Source of the DNA: JAFKFH01 sp017307375 | Lineage (GTDB): Bacteria > Pseudomonadota > Alphaproteobacteria > Ferrovibrionales > Ferrovibrionaceae | Direction of reading: 5' to 3' | Length of the DNA: 64,000 nt | Assembly: GCA_965229335.1 (NCBI GenBank) | Contig: OZ245874.1 | Coordinates: 1,240,001-1,304,000 of the forward strand | Shown: positions 8,334 through 14,820 of the stretch, piece after piece | How the letters are laid out: every line of letters starts with the position of its first letter | How positions within the stretch are numbered: the first letter of the stretch is position 1 | Made by a program: the position numbers and the translations under genes | The notes under the pieces: generated by a model | Database searches by the model: none | What the model saw: only the letters and a program-made list of their open reading frames with translations | What the model was told of the DNA's origin: nothing

Positions 8334-8741
8334 TCACGGTGCCACCATCAGCGATAGGCTGTTCAGGTGCACGCGGTACAGCTCGGCCCGCGCCTCGGCG
8401 CGCGTGTGCCGGCGCCATGCTGCATCCTTCCGCGCCCCAGCACGCCGCGCTTCGGCCCGCTTGTTTTCGTAGGCGGTCCAGCGCGCGTCGCGTGCCCGCT
8501 GCGACAACCGCTCGGTCGTGTTGGCGCCCGCGAACGCTTTTTGCGCCTCCTCGAACAGACGGAATTCGGCGTCGCCGAAGGCCAAGTACGACTTGAATGC
8601 CTCATCAGCCTCGGCCATCAGCTGGTGTTCCATCGCCTCACAGATCAGCCAATGGGACGGGCAGGCGCGACCGACCAGCCACAGCAGGCCGGCCCGATCG
8701 AGATCTTCCAGCTTGGTTTCGGCCGGCATCAGCTTAGCCAT
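8334..8741 (-). CDS. hypothetical phage early protein
   Basis: The 135-residue product (MAKLMPAETKLEDLDRAG...) is mostly helical and strongly charged, with a C-terminal half rich in Ala, Arg and Lys (RDARWTAYENKRAEARRAGARKD is split here only to illustrate composition: Arg/Ala repeats). I recognise no family. The ATG at 8741 overlaps the end of the LexA-like gene by 8 bases (ATGGCTAA), which decides the start; the frame continues upstream to 9110 only as a shadow. It belongs to the early operon by position. No function is offered. Confidence 0.68.
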   Translation of the reverse strand: MAKLMPAETKLEDLDRAGLLWLVGRACPSHWLICEAMEHQLMAEADEAFKSYLAFGDAEFRLFEEAQKAFAGANTTERLSQRARDARWTAYENKRAEARRAGARKDAAWRRHTRAEARAELYRVHLNSLSLMVAP

Positions 8742-8970
8742 TTGCGGCCTCCACGAGCGTGATCGAGCGTTGGGCGCCGGGGATGCGGCGGACATGGCCG
8801 CGCGCCTCCAGGCCCCGGATGAACTCGCTGACGTGGCCCTTGCTGTTGCAGCCGATCGCGTCGGCGATTTCCTGCAGCGATGGTGCGCCGCCCCCTTCCG
8901 CCTGCCGCTGCCGCAGATAGGCGAGTACCTGGGCCTGGCGCCGGGTGACGCCGAACTGAACCTCAGCCAT
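8734..8970 (-). CDS. LexA-type winged-helix DNA-binding protein without protease domain
   Basis: From the ATG at 8970 the product has 78 residues (MAEVQFGVTRRQ). It matches the N-terminal DNA-binding domain of LexA: LTRRQAQVLAYLRQR-like start, PSLQEIADAIGCNSKGHVSEFI and a wing (LEARGHVRRIPGAQRSITL). Nothing like the LexA serine protease domain follows. Such stand-alone domains occur in Mu-like prophages and probably regulate phage or host promoters. Overlaps of 8 bases at both ends tie it to its neighbours. Whether it reads SOS-type operators is unknown. Confidence 0.8.
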   Translation of the reverse strand: MAEVQFGVTRRQAQVLAYLRQRQAEGGGAPSLQEIADAIGCNSKGHVSEFIRGLEARGHVRRIPGAQRSITLVEAANG

Positions 8971-9295
8971 GGCGGCGCCCCTCGGTCGAGGCGACGATCT
9001 CGCGGCCATGCCGGTTCAGGCCATGGCGCACCGCCTCGTAGTCGGCATGACTGCCGAAGATCAGGCGGGCCATGCGGCCGGTGGCGGTCGACACCAGCGC
9101 ACCTATCCATCGCTTCCCGACCAGCCAGGACATGGAGCCGTCCTCGATGTCGGTCAGCAGGCCGCGATAGTCGGCGACGTGGCGGCCGTTGACATAGACA
9201 TGGGCGAACACGCGCCGGCCGAAATCTGCCGGGGCGCAGGGCAGCGCGGGGATCAGCGTCAGGGCCAGGCGCGGCCCGGTGGTGACGTCAGTCAT
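8963..9295 (-). CDS. hypothetical phage early protein
   Basis: The 110-residue product (MTDVTTGPRLALTLIPALP...) has a probable beta-rich middle (VFAHVYVNGRHVADYRGLL) and a conserved-looking end (GRMARLIFGSHADYEAVRHGL). I do not recognise a family. Start at 9295 is set by an 8-base overlap with the upstream gene, and the stop overlaps the LexA-like start by 8 bases. The repeated use of short overlaps indicates coupled translation within the early operon. Confidence 0.65.
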   Translation of the reverse strand: MTDVTTGPRLALTLIPALPCAPADFGRRVFAHVYVNGRHVADYRGLLTDIEDGSMSWLVGKRWIGALVSTATGRMARLIFGSHADYEAVRHGLNRHGREIVASTEGRRHG

Positions 9296-9629
9296 GGGGT
9301 GACCTTTCGGGGCGATAGGGGACCGGCGTGCGGGCGTGCGCATTGATCGCTGCCACGACCTCGGACCGGGGCAGCCCGAGATCGTCGCAGGCGTCGAGCG
9401 CGGCACGAAGGAAGGCCCGCGCCAGCCCTTCGTTGCTGAGTGGCGCGGGCGCCGGCGGCAGGGCCGCGGTATGGCTGCCGCCCAGGGTGATGACGGCCTG
9501 GCGAAGCGCAGCCCGCAGCAGGGCCTGGCGCCCCGTCTCGCCGAGCGGCGCATTGCCGGCGACCCCGCCCCGCAGGAACGGGACGGCGGCCAGCACCAGG
9601 CCGAGCAGGAGGGTGCGTTCGCTCGGCAT
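9288..9629 (-). CDS. hypothetical phage early protein with N-terminal hydrophobic segment
   Basis: From the ATG at 9629 the product has 113 residues (MPSERTLLLGLVLAAVPFL...). A ribosome binding site GGAGGG lies about eight bases upstream and decides this start over the in-frame ATG at 9659. Residues ~6-22 are hydrophobic and could be a membrane anchor or signal; the rest contains a Pro/Ala-rich linker and a helical C-terminal part ending RPERSPHD. No family is recognised. Confidence 0.6.
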   Translation of the reverse strand: MPSERTLLLGLVLAAVPFLRGGVAGNAPLGETGRQALLRAALRQAVITLGGSHTAALPPAPAPLSNEGLARAFLRAALDACDDLGLPRSEVVAAINAHARTPVPYRPERSPHD

Positions 9630-9631
9630 CG

Positions 9632-9694
9632 TCAGGCCCTCCGCCTCGTGCACGTGCACATGCGCGCGATAGCAAGGATCATGCCGGCTTTCAT
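9632..9694 (-). CDS. possible 20-codon mini-ORF between GapR-like gene and next early gene
   Basis: A 20-residue frame (MKAGMILAIARMCTCTRRRA) starts in an ATGA overlap with the stop of the GapR-like gene and ends two bases before the ATG at 9629. It fits the gap exactly and contains the ribosome binding site of the next gene. It could be a translational coupler rather than a functional peptide. Its small size means it may equally be chance. Confidence 0.3.
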   Translation of the reverse strand: MKAGMILAIARMCTCTRRRA

Positions 9695-10020
9695 TCTGCC
9701 GCCTCGGCTTCGGCTATGCGCTGGCGGTAAAGATCCTCGATCGCCCGGCGCTGTTGGAACTTCGCAGGCTCAATACGACGCTCGGCGACGACCTTCTTCA
9801 GGGCCGGTACGTCGAAGCCGCTATCGCGCGCCTCGGCGTAGATCTCCTTCTTCGCTTCATTGCTGGCCTTGATTTCCTGCTCGACCCGCTCCACGCGCTC
9901 GACAAGCGCGAGCAGCTGTTCGTCCGAGAAGGCGACCGCATTGTGGCCGGCTCCGGCCAGCGGGGTAGCCTCGGCCACCTCGTCCAGTATCGCGGTCGTG
10001 ATGCTCTTCCGCTTACTCAT
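9691..10020 (-). CDS. GapR-like DNA-binding protein (DUF2312)
   Basis: The 109-residue product from the ATG at 10020 (MSKRKSITTAILDEV) contains the DUF2312/GapR core at residues ~40-85: QLLALVERVERVEQEI, KKEIYAEARDSGFD, then VPALKKVV and RRI. Host GapR of alphaproteobacteria binds overtwisted AT-rich DNA and helps replication and segregation. The phage copy is joined to a ParB-like gene (8-base overlap) and may act in replication or transposition target handling, which is inference. The open frame extends eight codons upstream to 10044, rejected because it lies deeper in the ParB-like gene. Confidence 0.85.
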   Translation of the reverse strand: MSKRKSITTAILDEVAEATPLAGAGHNAVAFSDEQLLALVERVERVEQEIKASNEAKKEIYAEARDSGFDVPALKKVVAERRIEPAKFQQRRAIEDLYRQRIAEAEAAE

Positions 10021-10906
10021 CGTCGCTCGCCTCCCCTGTGCCAATCGTCTCAGGCAGGCGCGCGCCGGCGCGTGCCCCCTTGTTGTATTGCCGGATAAGG
10101 ATCACCTGCAGGGCAGCCTCGATCACGCCGCCAAAGGTCTTGCGGTAGACCCGGGCCTTCTCGATTTCGTCGGAAAGATCGAGATCGGCGAGCACGGCAA
10201 CGAGACGGGTCCGGTCAAGCTTGTCGGCGTGCTGCGCCATCATCCTGACCACCGCCAGGATCACCGGAGCCCGAAAAGCGTTCTCGACCCCCGCTTGCGC
10301 CTCGGCAATGACGCGCAGGCCGTTGACGATCGCGTCCTCGCCGAGCGGCCGAACCTTCAGAAGCGACGCCAACGCAACCGTGGTGCCTGCTGGCTGCACG
10401 CCGGTCCCCACCTTGCCTATGGCGACGCCGGCGCGCTGGGTTACGCGCTGCAGCCAGACGGCGTCAGGCTCGCCTGCTGCCAACGACGCCCAGAAGACAT
10501 TGATCCTGGTCACCGCGATACGGCCCTTGTTGATGCCTACGAAAGCGATGGCCTGCTCGGCGATGCGTGAGGCTTCGACGATCCAGCACGGCACCTCGGT
10601 GATCGCCGGATGCCGCCTGCAGGCTTCAAGGCGGTGCTGCCCGTCGATCACCGGATAGTCGCCGCTCGCGTCCGGCCCCGACACGGTCAGGGGCTGGAAC
10701 TTCGACCAGTGAAAGTTGCGGACGATCTTGTTGATGGCGTTCAGGCCATCGCCGGTGATGCGCCGCTGATAGCGTTCGTCCACCGTCAGTCGCTCGATCG
10801 GGAGCCACGCGAACTTCGGCCGCGGCCCCAGCTCGGCCGCGGGATCACGGACGCCAGGGACGAACCGGCCGCCGTCACGCGGCTGGGCGGGCGCGGGCGC
10901 GGTCAA
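10013..10906 (-). CDS. ParB/Srx-fold N-terminal domain protein
   Basis: The 297-residue product has a ParB-type nucleotide-binding fold at residues ~30-110: IERLTVDERYQRRIT, FQPLTV, then VIDGQHRLEACRRH, where DGQHR is the conserved motif. The C-terminal two thirds are helical and lack a recognisable ParB helix-turn-helix CTP-switch arrangement. Such proteins are frequent in phages and may be CTP-binding or nuclease-like; function here is not known. It overlaps the GapR-like gene downstream by 8 bases and the small upstream gene by 4. Confidence 0.8.
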   Translation of the reverse strand: MTAPAPAQPRDGGRFVPGVRDPAAELGPRPKFAWLPIERLTVDERYQRRITGDGLNAINKIVRNFHWSKFQPLTVSGPDASGDYPVIDGQHRLEACRRHPAITEVPCWIVEASRIAEQAIAFVGINKGRIAVTRINVFWASLAAGEPDAVWLQRVTQRAGVAIGKVGTGVQPAGTTVALASLLKVRPLGEDAIVNGLRVIAEAQAGVENAFRAPVILAVVRMMAQHADKLDRTRLVAVLADLDLSDEIEKARVYRKTFGGVIEAALQVILIRQYNKGARAGARLPETIGTGEASDDE

Positions 10907-11127
10907 TGGACCCTCTCCCGGGCTTTGGCGTGGTCACGGTCGACCGCTTCCAAGTCGGTGCTGTCGCCCCTTACGGCAAAAATGACCGGCCGTCCTTTGT
11001 CGTTGACGACCGGCGCGCCCTTCGGGAAGTCGCGAGGGTCGATTATCTCGACGATGCCTTCCTCAGCCAGACGGCGAAATACCGCCGCGCAGCCGTGGCA
11101 GAAGACGCTGCTAATCTGATCCGCCAT
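10903..11127 (-). CDS. hypothetical small phage protein
   Basis: The 74-residue product (MADQISSVFCHGCAAVF...) begins after a strong ribosome binding site (GGAGG, about six bases upstream of the ATG at 11127). It has a CHGC motif at residues ~10-13, a single Cys pair that might bind metal, and a C-terminal charged tail. No family is recognised. It overlaps the ParB-like start by 4 bases. Confidence 0.65.
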   Translation of the reverse strand: MADQISSVFCHGCAAVFRRLAEEGIVEIIDPRDFPKGAPVVNDKGRPVIFAVRGDSTDLEAVDRDHAKARERVH

Positions 11128-11136
11128 CGCCGCCTC

Positions 11137-11817
11137 CTACGCCGCGTCCGCCGGCGCCGAAACCGGCGTCGGTGGCGCGCTGGGCGACTGGGCCGAGGCG
11201 AGGTCGATGGTCACGGCCTCCCACTTCCCCTGCGGCGTGTCGCGCCGGTAGAACCGCACATAGACCGAGCTGCCCTCGATACGGATGCTGTCGGTGAGCG
11301 CCTCCATGGCCCTCAGCCAGGTCTCGTCCCTGATATTGAGGCCGCGCAGCGACAGGATCGCGCCGCGGTTGAGGTTCCCTTCGCTGTCGGTCCGAAAGGC
11401 GTCCTGAACGATCACGCGAATGTTGTCGTTCGCCCCTTCCGACCATGCAGCGATGCACTCGTCGATCAGCGTTTTCGCCACCTTCAGCTCAGCGCCGAAC
11501 CCGATGCGCTCCGAGACCTGGATCACAACCTTTTGCGTGCCGTCATAGGTGCTCAGGGTGACGTTGCCCTTGTCGCCGCCGAACCTGGCGCCGTGCTTCT
11601 CGGCCGCCAGCGACATGAAGCTGACGATGTCATCGAACACATGACCCTTGAACCGGGCGATGCGGGCGTTCAGTTCGTCGGCGAAGCCGAGGATCTTGCG
11701 CACCGTCTGGTCTTCCAGCAGATGCACGGGCTTGACCAGGTGCTCGGGGACAAGGCGTCCCTTGGCGTCCTGCATGTAGCCGGCCGGGATAGTCGGCGAA
11801 GTGGTGGCAGTGGTCAT
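11137..11817 (-). CDS. DUF3164 family protein (Mu early gene)
   Basis: The 226-residue product matches DUF3164, a family typical of the early region of Mu-like phages: GYMQDAKGRLVPEHLVKP at the start, then a helical stretch and the conserved KGNVTLSTYDGTQKVVIQVSE followed by FGAELKVAKTLIDEC. Members have no proven role. A GGAG ribosome binding site precedes the ATG at 11817. The last ~20 residues are low-complexity Pro/Ala/Ser and probably disordered. Confidence 0.9.
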   Translation of the reverse strand: MTTATTSPTIPAGYMQDAKGRLVPEHLVKPVHLLEDQTVRKILGFADELNARIARFKGHVFDDIVSFMSLAAEKHGARFGGDKGNVTLSTYDGTQKVVIQVSERIGFGAELKVAKTLIDECIAAWSEGANDNIRVIVQDAFRTDSEGNLNRGAILSLRGLNIRDETWLRAMEALTDSIRIEGSSVYVRFYRRDTPQGKWEAVTIDLASAQSPSAPPTPVSAPADAA

Positions 11818-11829
11818 TTGAAGAGGCTC

Positions 11830-12393
11830 CTAAGCCAGTTGCGAAGCGGGTTCAGAAACCGCCAGCGTCGCCGGCGGCGGGGCGGTGCCGACATGGCGCC
11901 GCTGAGAAACAGGCGATCGTTCATGTTCACGGGACACGTCCTCCTCAAGGCGGCGCAGGATCTCGGCCGCCATGGCGGGATCGCGTTCGGCGATCAGCAG
12001 CAGCCGGCCCACGGCCTGTGTTGCCCGGTGGCAGATGCCCCGGTCGATATGGCCGAAGTGTTCGCGGATCTGGCGTTCGGCCCGGCCGGGCGCCCCCAGC
12101 TCGTCCGCGAGGTTGTCGGCGATACGGTCCAGGTCGGCCGCATAGGCGGGCCTGGCGGCCCGTATGGCGGCTATCTGCCGCAGGGCGTAGGTCGCGGTGC
12201 TGTGGTTGCGGCCTAAGGCGTGGGCGATCGCCTGGGCGCGAGCGCCGGTGATCTCGTGATAGAGCCAGACGGCCTCCCACATGGCCCGCCGGTCCCGGCG
12301 CAGATAGGCGGTGCCGACCAGTGCCTGCACGGCGACGCCGTGCCGATCCGAGACCGCGGCCAGCACACGCTGCATCGTCCGATCGAGGATCAT
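11830..12393 (-). CDS. DnaA domain IV-like DNA-binding protein
   Basis: The 187-residue product contains a helix-turn-helix strongly resembling the C-terminal domain of DnaA: RRAMWEAVWLYHEITG (residues ~35-50), QAIAHAL, and GRNHSTATYALRQI (residues 61-74), equivalent to the DnaA signature GRDHSTVLHA. There is no AAA+ domain. It could bind DnaA-box-like sites in phage or host DNA. It overlaps by 4 bases a second gene with a weaker version of the same fold (12390-12719). The C-terminal 35 residues look disordered. Confidence 0.75.
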   Translation of the reverse strand: MILDRTMQRVLAAVSDRHGVAVQALVGTAYLRRDRRAMWEAVWLYHEITGARAQAIAHALGRNHSTATYALRQIAAIRAARPAYAADLDRIADNLADELGAPGRAERQIREHFGHIDRGICHRATQAVGRLLLIAERDPAMAAEILRRLEEDVSREHERSPVSQRRHVGTAPPPATLAVSEPASQLA

Positions 12394-12719
12394 CGGACAG
12401 CCCCCGTCGATGCGGCCACGCGATCGTCAGCGGTGACCAGCAGGACCTGCAGCAGATTGGCCGCGTGCCGGTGATCGTGGCGGAGGCGGGCGGACGCGGT
12501 TCGAACCGCCGCGCGGGCTTCCAGGTGGCCAACGCCGAACCGCTTGGCCAGGCCCTGGTAAGTGACGTTGTGGACGGCCCTCAGCAGCGCCATTGCATCC
12601 TGCCGGGCACGCTCGCAATCATCGGTGCCGCCACCGCTGATCACGGCCGCGACCGGCACGCGCCATAGCGCCGCGACGCGCGCGATGATCGGGTGCACTG
12701 CATCCGCCCCGGCGCTCAT
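12390..12719 (-). CDS. DnaA domain IV-like protein, divergent second copy
   Basis: The 109-residue product shows the same spacing as its neighbour: ERARQDAMALLRAVHN (residues ~36-51), YQGLAKRFGVGH and EARAAVRTASARL (residues ~67-80), where the DnaA-type GRxHSTxxxA motif has degraded to GVGHLEARAAV. I infer an old duplication of the downstream gene or independent recruitment of the same domain. The start ATG overlaps the previous gene by 4 bases. Function unknown; DNA binding plausible. Confidence 0.6.
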   Translation of the reverse strand: MSAGADAVHPIIARVAALWRVPVAAVISGGGTDDCERARQDAMALLRAVHNVTYQGLAKRFGVGHLEARAAVRTASARLRHDHRHAANLLQVLLVTADDRVAASTGAVR

Positions 12720-13081
12720 GCTGCACCGCCCGGGATCTGCGCCCGGCTGGCTCGCCGCGCTTCGATCGCGCGCGCCGCGACGGCCATGCCGACGATGCTG
12801 CCGTGCATCTCTGCCAGCTCACCCGGCGTACAGGCCCGCCACGGCCGGCGGGTGGCGTGCTCGATCAGCGCGCCGCGGATCGCCCACAGCGTCATTGCAA
12901 GGGCGTTGTCGCCATGATTGGCGTCGGATGCCCGGCCGAGATCGCTGGCGATCTGGCCCAGCAGCCGGGCGGCGGCCGTGTGCTGTTCCTGCGATTGCAG
13001 GGACGCGGCCCCGGTCGCCAGCGAGACGAACTGCTGCGCCAGCCACACGGCGCGGCGACGAGCTGGTTCAGCGTTGAGCAT
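12716..13081 (-). CDS. hypothetical phage early protein
   Basis: From the ATG at 13081 the product has 121 residues (MLNAEPARRRAVWLAQQF...). A GGGGGAGG ribosome binding site lies five bases upstream and decides the start. The protein is helical, Ala-rich and ends with a charged segment (EARRASRAQIPGGAA). It is not recognised. It shares an ATGA overlap with the DnaA-like gene downstream and overlaps the preceding gene by 14 bases. Confidence 0.62.
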   Translation of the reverse strand: MLNAEPARRRAVWLAQQFVSLATGAASLQSQEQHTAAARLLGQIASDLGRASDANHGDNALAMTLWAIRGALIEHATRRPWRACTPGELAEMHGSIVGMAVAARAIEARRASRAQIPGGAA

Positions 13082-13457
13082 CGTTGCCTCCCCCCTGCAC
13101 GTTGAAGTTGGGACAGGCGCGGCAAGCGGCCTGCTGATCGGCTTCAAAGCTGTTGATCGGGCGCCGCTTCATGGCCTGGGTTCGCAGACAAGCTTCCCGG
13201 CCGATAGCGCCCTGTACCGGACACTCGACGATCAGGCCCATGTAGGCCCCGCGAACCGCCTGTTCGATTGTCGTCGTGCGGGCCTTGTAGGTGTTGGAGA
13301 TGACCGCGGACAGGGCGGATTGCTTGTAGCCAACGGCCCTGACCACCTCAGCGACCCCAAGCTGATCGAGCTTTGCGGCCAGGGTTTCCACCCAATCGGG
13401 CATGCCAGCGCCCCGCGCCGCCCGCGCCTTTTCCGCGTAGCTTTGCCGGGGCGTCAT
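13068..13457 (-). CDS. hypothetical helix-turn-helix protein with Cys-rich tail
   Basis: The 129-residue product from the ATG at 13457 (MTPRQSYAEKARAARG...) has a likely helix-turn-helix at residues ~28-60 (LGVAEVVRAVGYKQSALSAV). The C-terminal half has four spaced cysteines (ECPVQG, EACLRT, ACRACPNF), which could form a metal site. In the same operon position other Mu-like phages carry small regulators. The exact family is not recognised; start is supported by a 4-base overlap with the gene upstream. Confidence 0.62.
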   Translation of the reverse strand: MTPRQSYAEKARAARGAGMPDWVETLAAKLDQLGVAEVVRAVGYKQSALSAVISNTYKARTTTIEQAVRGAYMGLIVECPVQGAIGREACLRTQAMKRRPINSFEADQQAACRACPNFNVQGGGNDAQR

Positions 13458-13993
13458 TTTTGCACCCCCAACATCCGGTTGCGGTTCGGATCGAAAACGC
13501 CTTCCGGGTGAACCTCCGGGGGGCGGCGGCCCGTCCACATGCGCGACCGCAGCGAGTACGAGATTGGGCGGCGGCGGACCCGCACCGCGTCGAGATAGCC
13601 GGCGGCTACCAGCTTGCTCAGATAGGACCTGGCCAGCCCCTCGGAAACCTCGGCGCTGGCGACGACCGCGGCCAGGTCGAACGTGCCCAATGCCTTGATC
13701 GCAAACCAGAGCCGCTCATAGTCGCCGGGCGGGCGCATGCGGCCATCAATGTCGACGGGCGGGGCAAGCACGCCACGATCGTCAACCAGTTCCCAAACCG
13801 CGCAGCCGCCGCGCTGGTTCTTGCGCGATACCTTGATGATCCGGGCGCGCCGAAGTCCCTCCAGGAAGGTGCCGATGTCCTTGACGCCCGATTGTTCGAT
13901 CAGCTCGGGCACCGTCCAGTTGCCCAGCTTGCGCATAGCCGTCCAAAGGGCGTTGCGACGCCCTTCGAGCGACCGGAGTGCAGGATTACTCAT
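13454..13993 (-). CDS. hypothetical winged-helix-type phage protein
   Basis: The 179-residue product begins MSNPALRSLEGRRNALWTAM and looks like two tandem winged-helix-like units: GNWTVPELIEQSGVKDIGTF...LRRARIIKVSRK and FDLAAVVASAEVSEGLARSY...LVAAGYLDAVR. It follows MuB with an 8-base overlap (ATGAGTAA), which sets the start at 13993; the frame open to 14131 is inside MuB. It may be a DNA-binding accessory of replication or regulation, but no family name is certain. Confidence 0.68.
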   Translation of the reverse strand: MSNPALRSLEGRRNALWTAMRKLGNWTVPELIEQSGVKDIGTFLEGLRRARIIKVSRKNQRGGCAVWELVDDRGVLAPPVDIDGRMRPPGDYERLWFAIKALGTFDLAAVVASAEVSEGLARSYLSKLVAAGYLDAVRVRRRPISYSLRSRMWTGRRPPEVHPEGVFDPNRNRMLGVQK

Positions 13994-14741
13994 CGCGGTA
14001 CGCCCGCGCCTGCGGCGCCCGGCCGGTATAGACCGGCTCGTCGCCCCAATCCTGCCGGCCGATCTCAACCAGGCGGGCGCCGCGTGCGAGCGATGCTGCG
14101 CGATCGAGATTGACCACCAGGCGCCGGGCAATGCCCTTCGTCTCCGCCAATAGATAGTTCAGCAGATCGTCCCGAACGGCGATGCCCTTGCAGTAGATGG
14201 CGGCGAAAGCCTGCGCCTCCTTGAGATTGAGCCGTTCGGCCTGCCCCCATTCGAGAATGCGGTTGTGCACCCGTTCGGATGCCCGCAGGTGCTGCGGCAG
14301 GTTTTCTTCGCCGACCAGCGCTATCGGCTGGCGTGAGAATGTATGAATGTCGCGGATTAACTCGATCAGGCCGCGCCGCAGCGCCCGGTCGGCTTCGTCG
14401 ATGATCAGCGGCGTCCGGCTATCGCGCATCTCATCGGTAATGGCCTGCCTCATCTCGGGGATCGTCTTGCCCGTGCGCACGCCGAGGACCTCGACGAGAG
14501 TGCGCAGCAGGTGCGCCTTCGTGCAGTCGTCGGGAACCTCGAAATGGATCGCCCGATACTTCTGCGCGACATAGGCGCAGGCGAACGACTTGCCGAGGCC
14601 GCTGAAGCCCGAGAATGAGAACATGCCGGGCAGCGAGGGGTGACGGCTGATGGCCCGATCCATCATCTGGGCCATCAGCGCCACATTGCGCACGGCGGCG
14701 ATCGTAGGGGCGGGATTGACGTTGGTCGTCATAGCGTTCAT
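13986..14741 (-). CDS. MuB-like transposition ATPase
   Basis: The 251-residue product (MNAMTTNVNPAPTIA...) is an AAA+ ATPase with Walker A GFSGLGKS (residues 45-52) and Walker B TPLIIDEAD (residues ~106-114), followed by the sensor-like ALVGEE. MuB binds DNA non-specifically, delivers target DNA to MuA and stimulates strand transfer. It lacks the N-terminal helix-turn-helix domain of Mu's own B protein, as in many short MuB/ExeA-like homologues. The ATG at 14741 has a GGAG site about seven bases upstream. It lies 79 bases after the transposase gene. Confidence 0.9.
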   Translation of the reverse strand: MNAMTTNVNPAPTIAAVRNVALMAQMMDRAISRHPSLPGMFSFSGFSGLGKSFACAYVAQKYRAIHFEVPDDCTKAHLLRTLVEVLGVRTGKTIPEMRQAITDEMRDSRTPLIIDEADRALRRGLIELIRDIHTFSRQPIALVGEENLPQHLRASERVHNRILEWGQAERLNLKEAQAFAAIYCKGIAVRDDLLNYLLAETKGIARRLVVNLDRAASLARGARLVEIGRQDWGDEPVYTGRAPQARAYRDE

Positions 14742-14820
14742 GATCCACTCCAGTTCATGGTTTGCTTCCCGGCCCGCTCGGTGTTCCCGCACCGGCGGGC
14801 CGAAGTCTTTCCTAGGCGCA

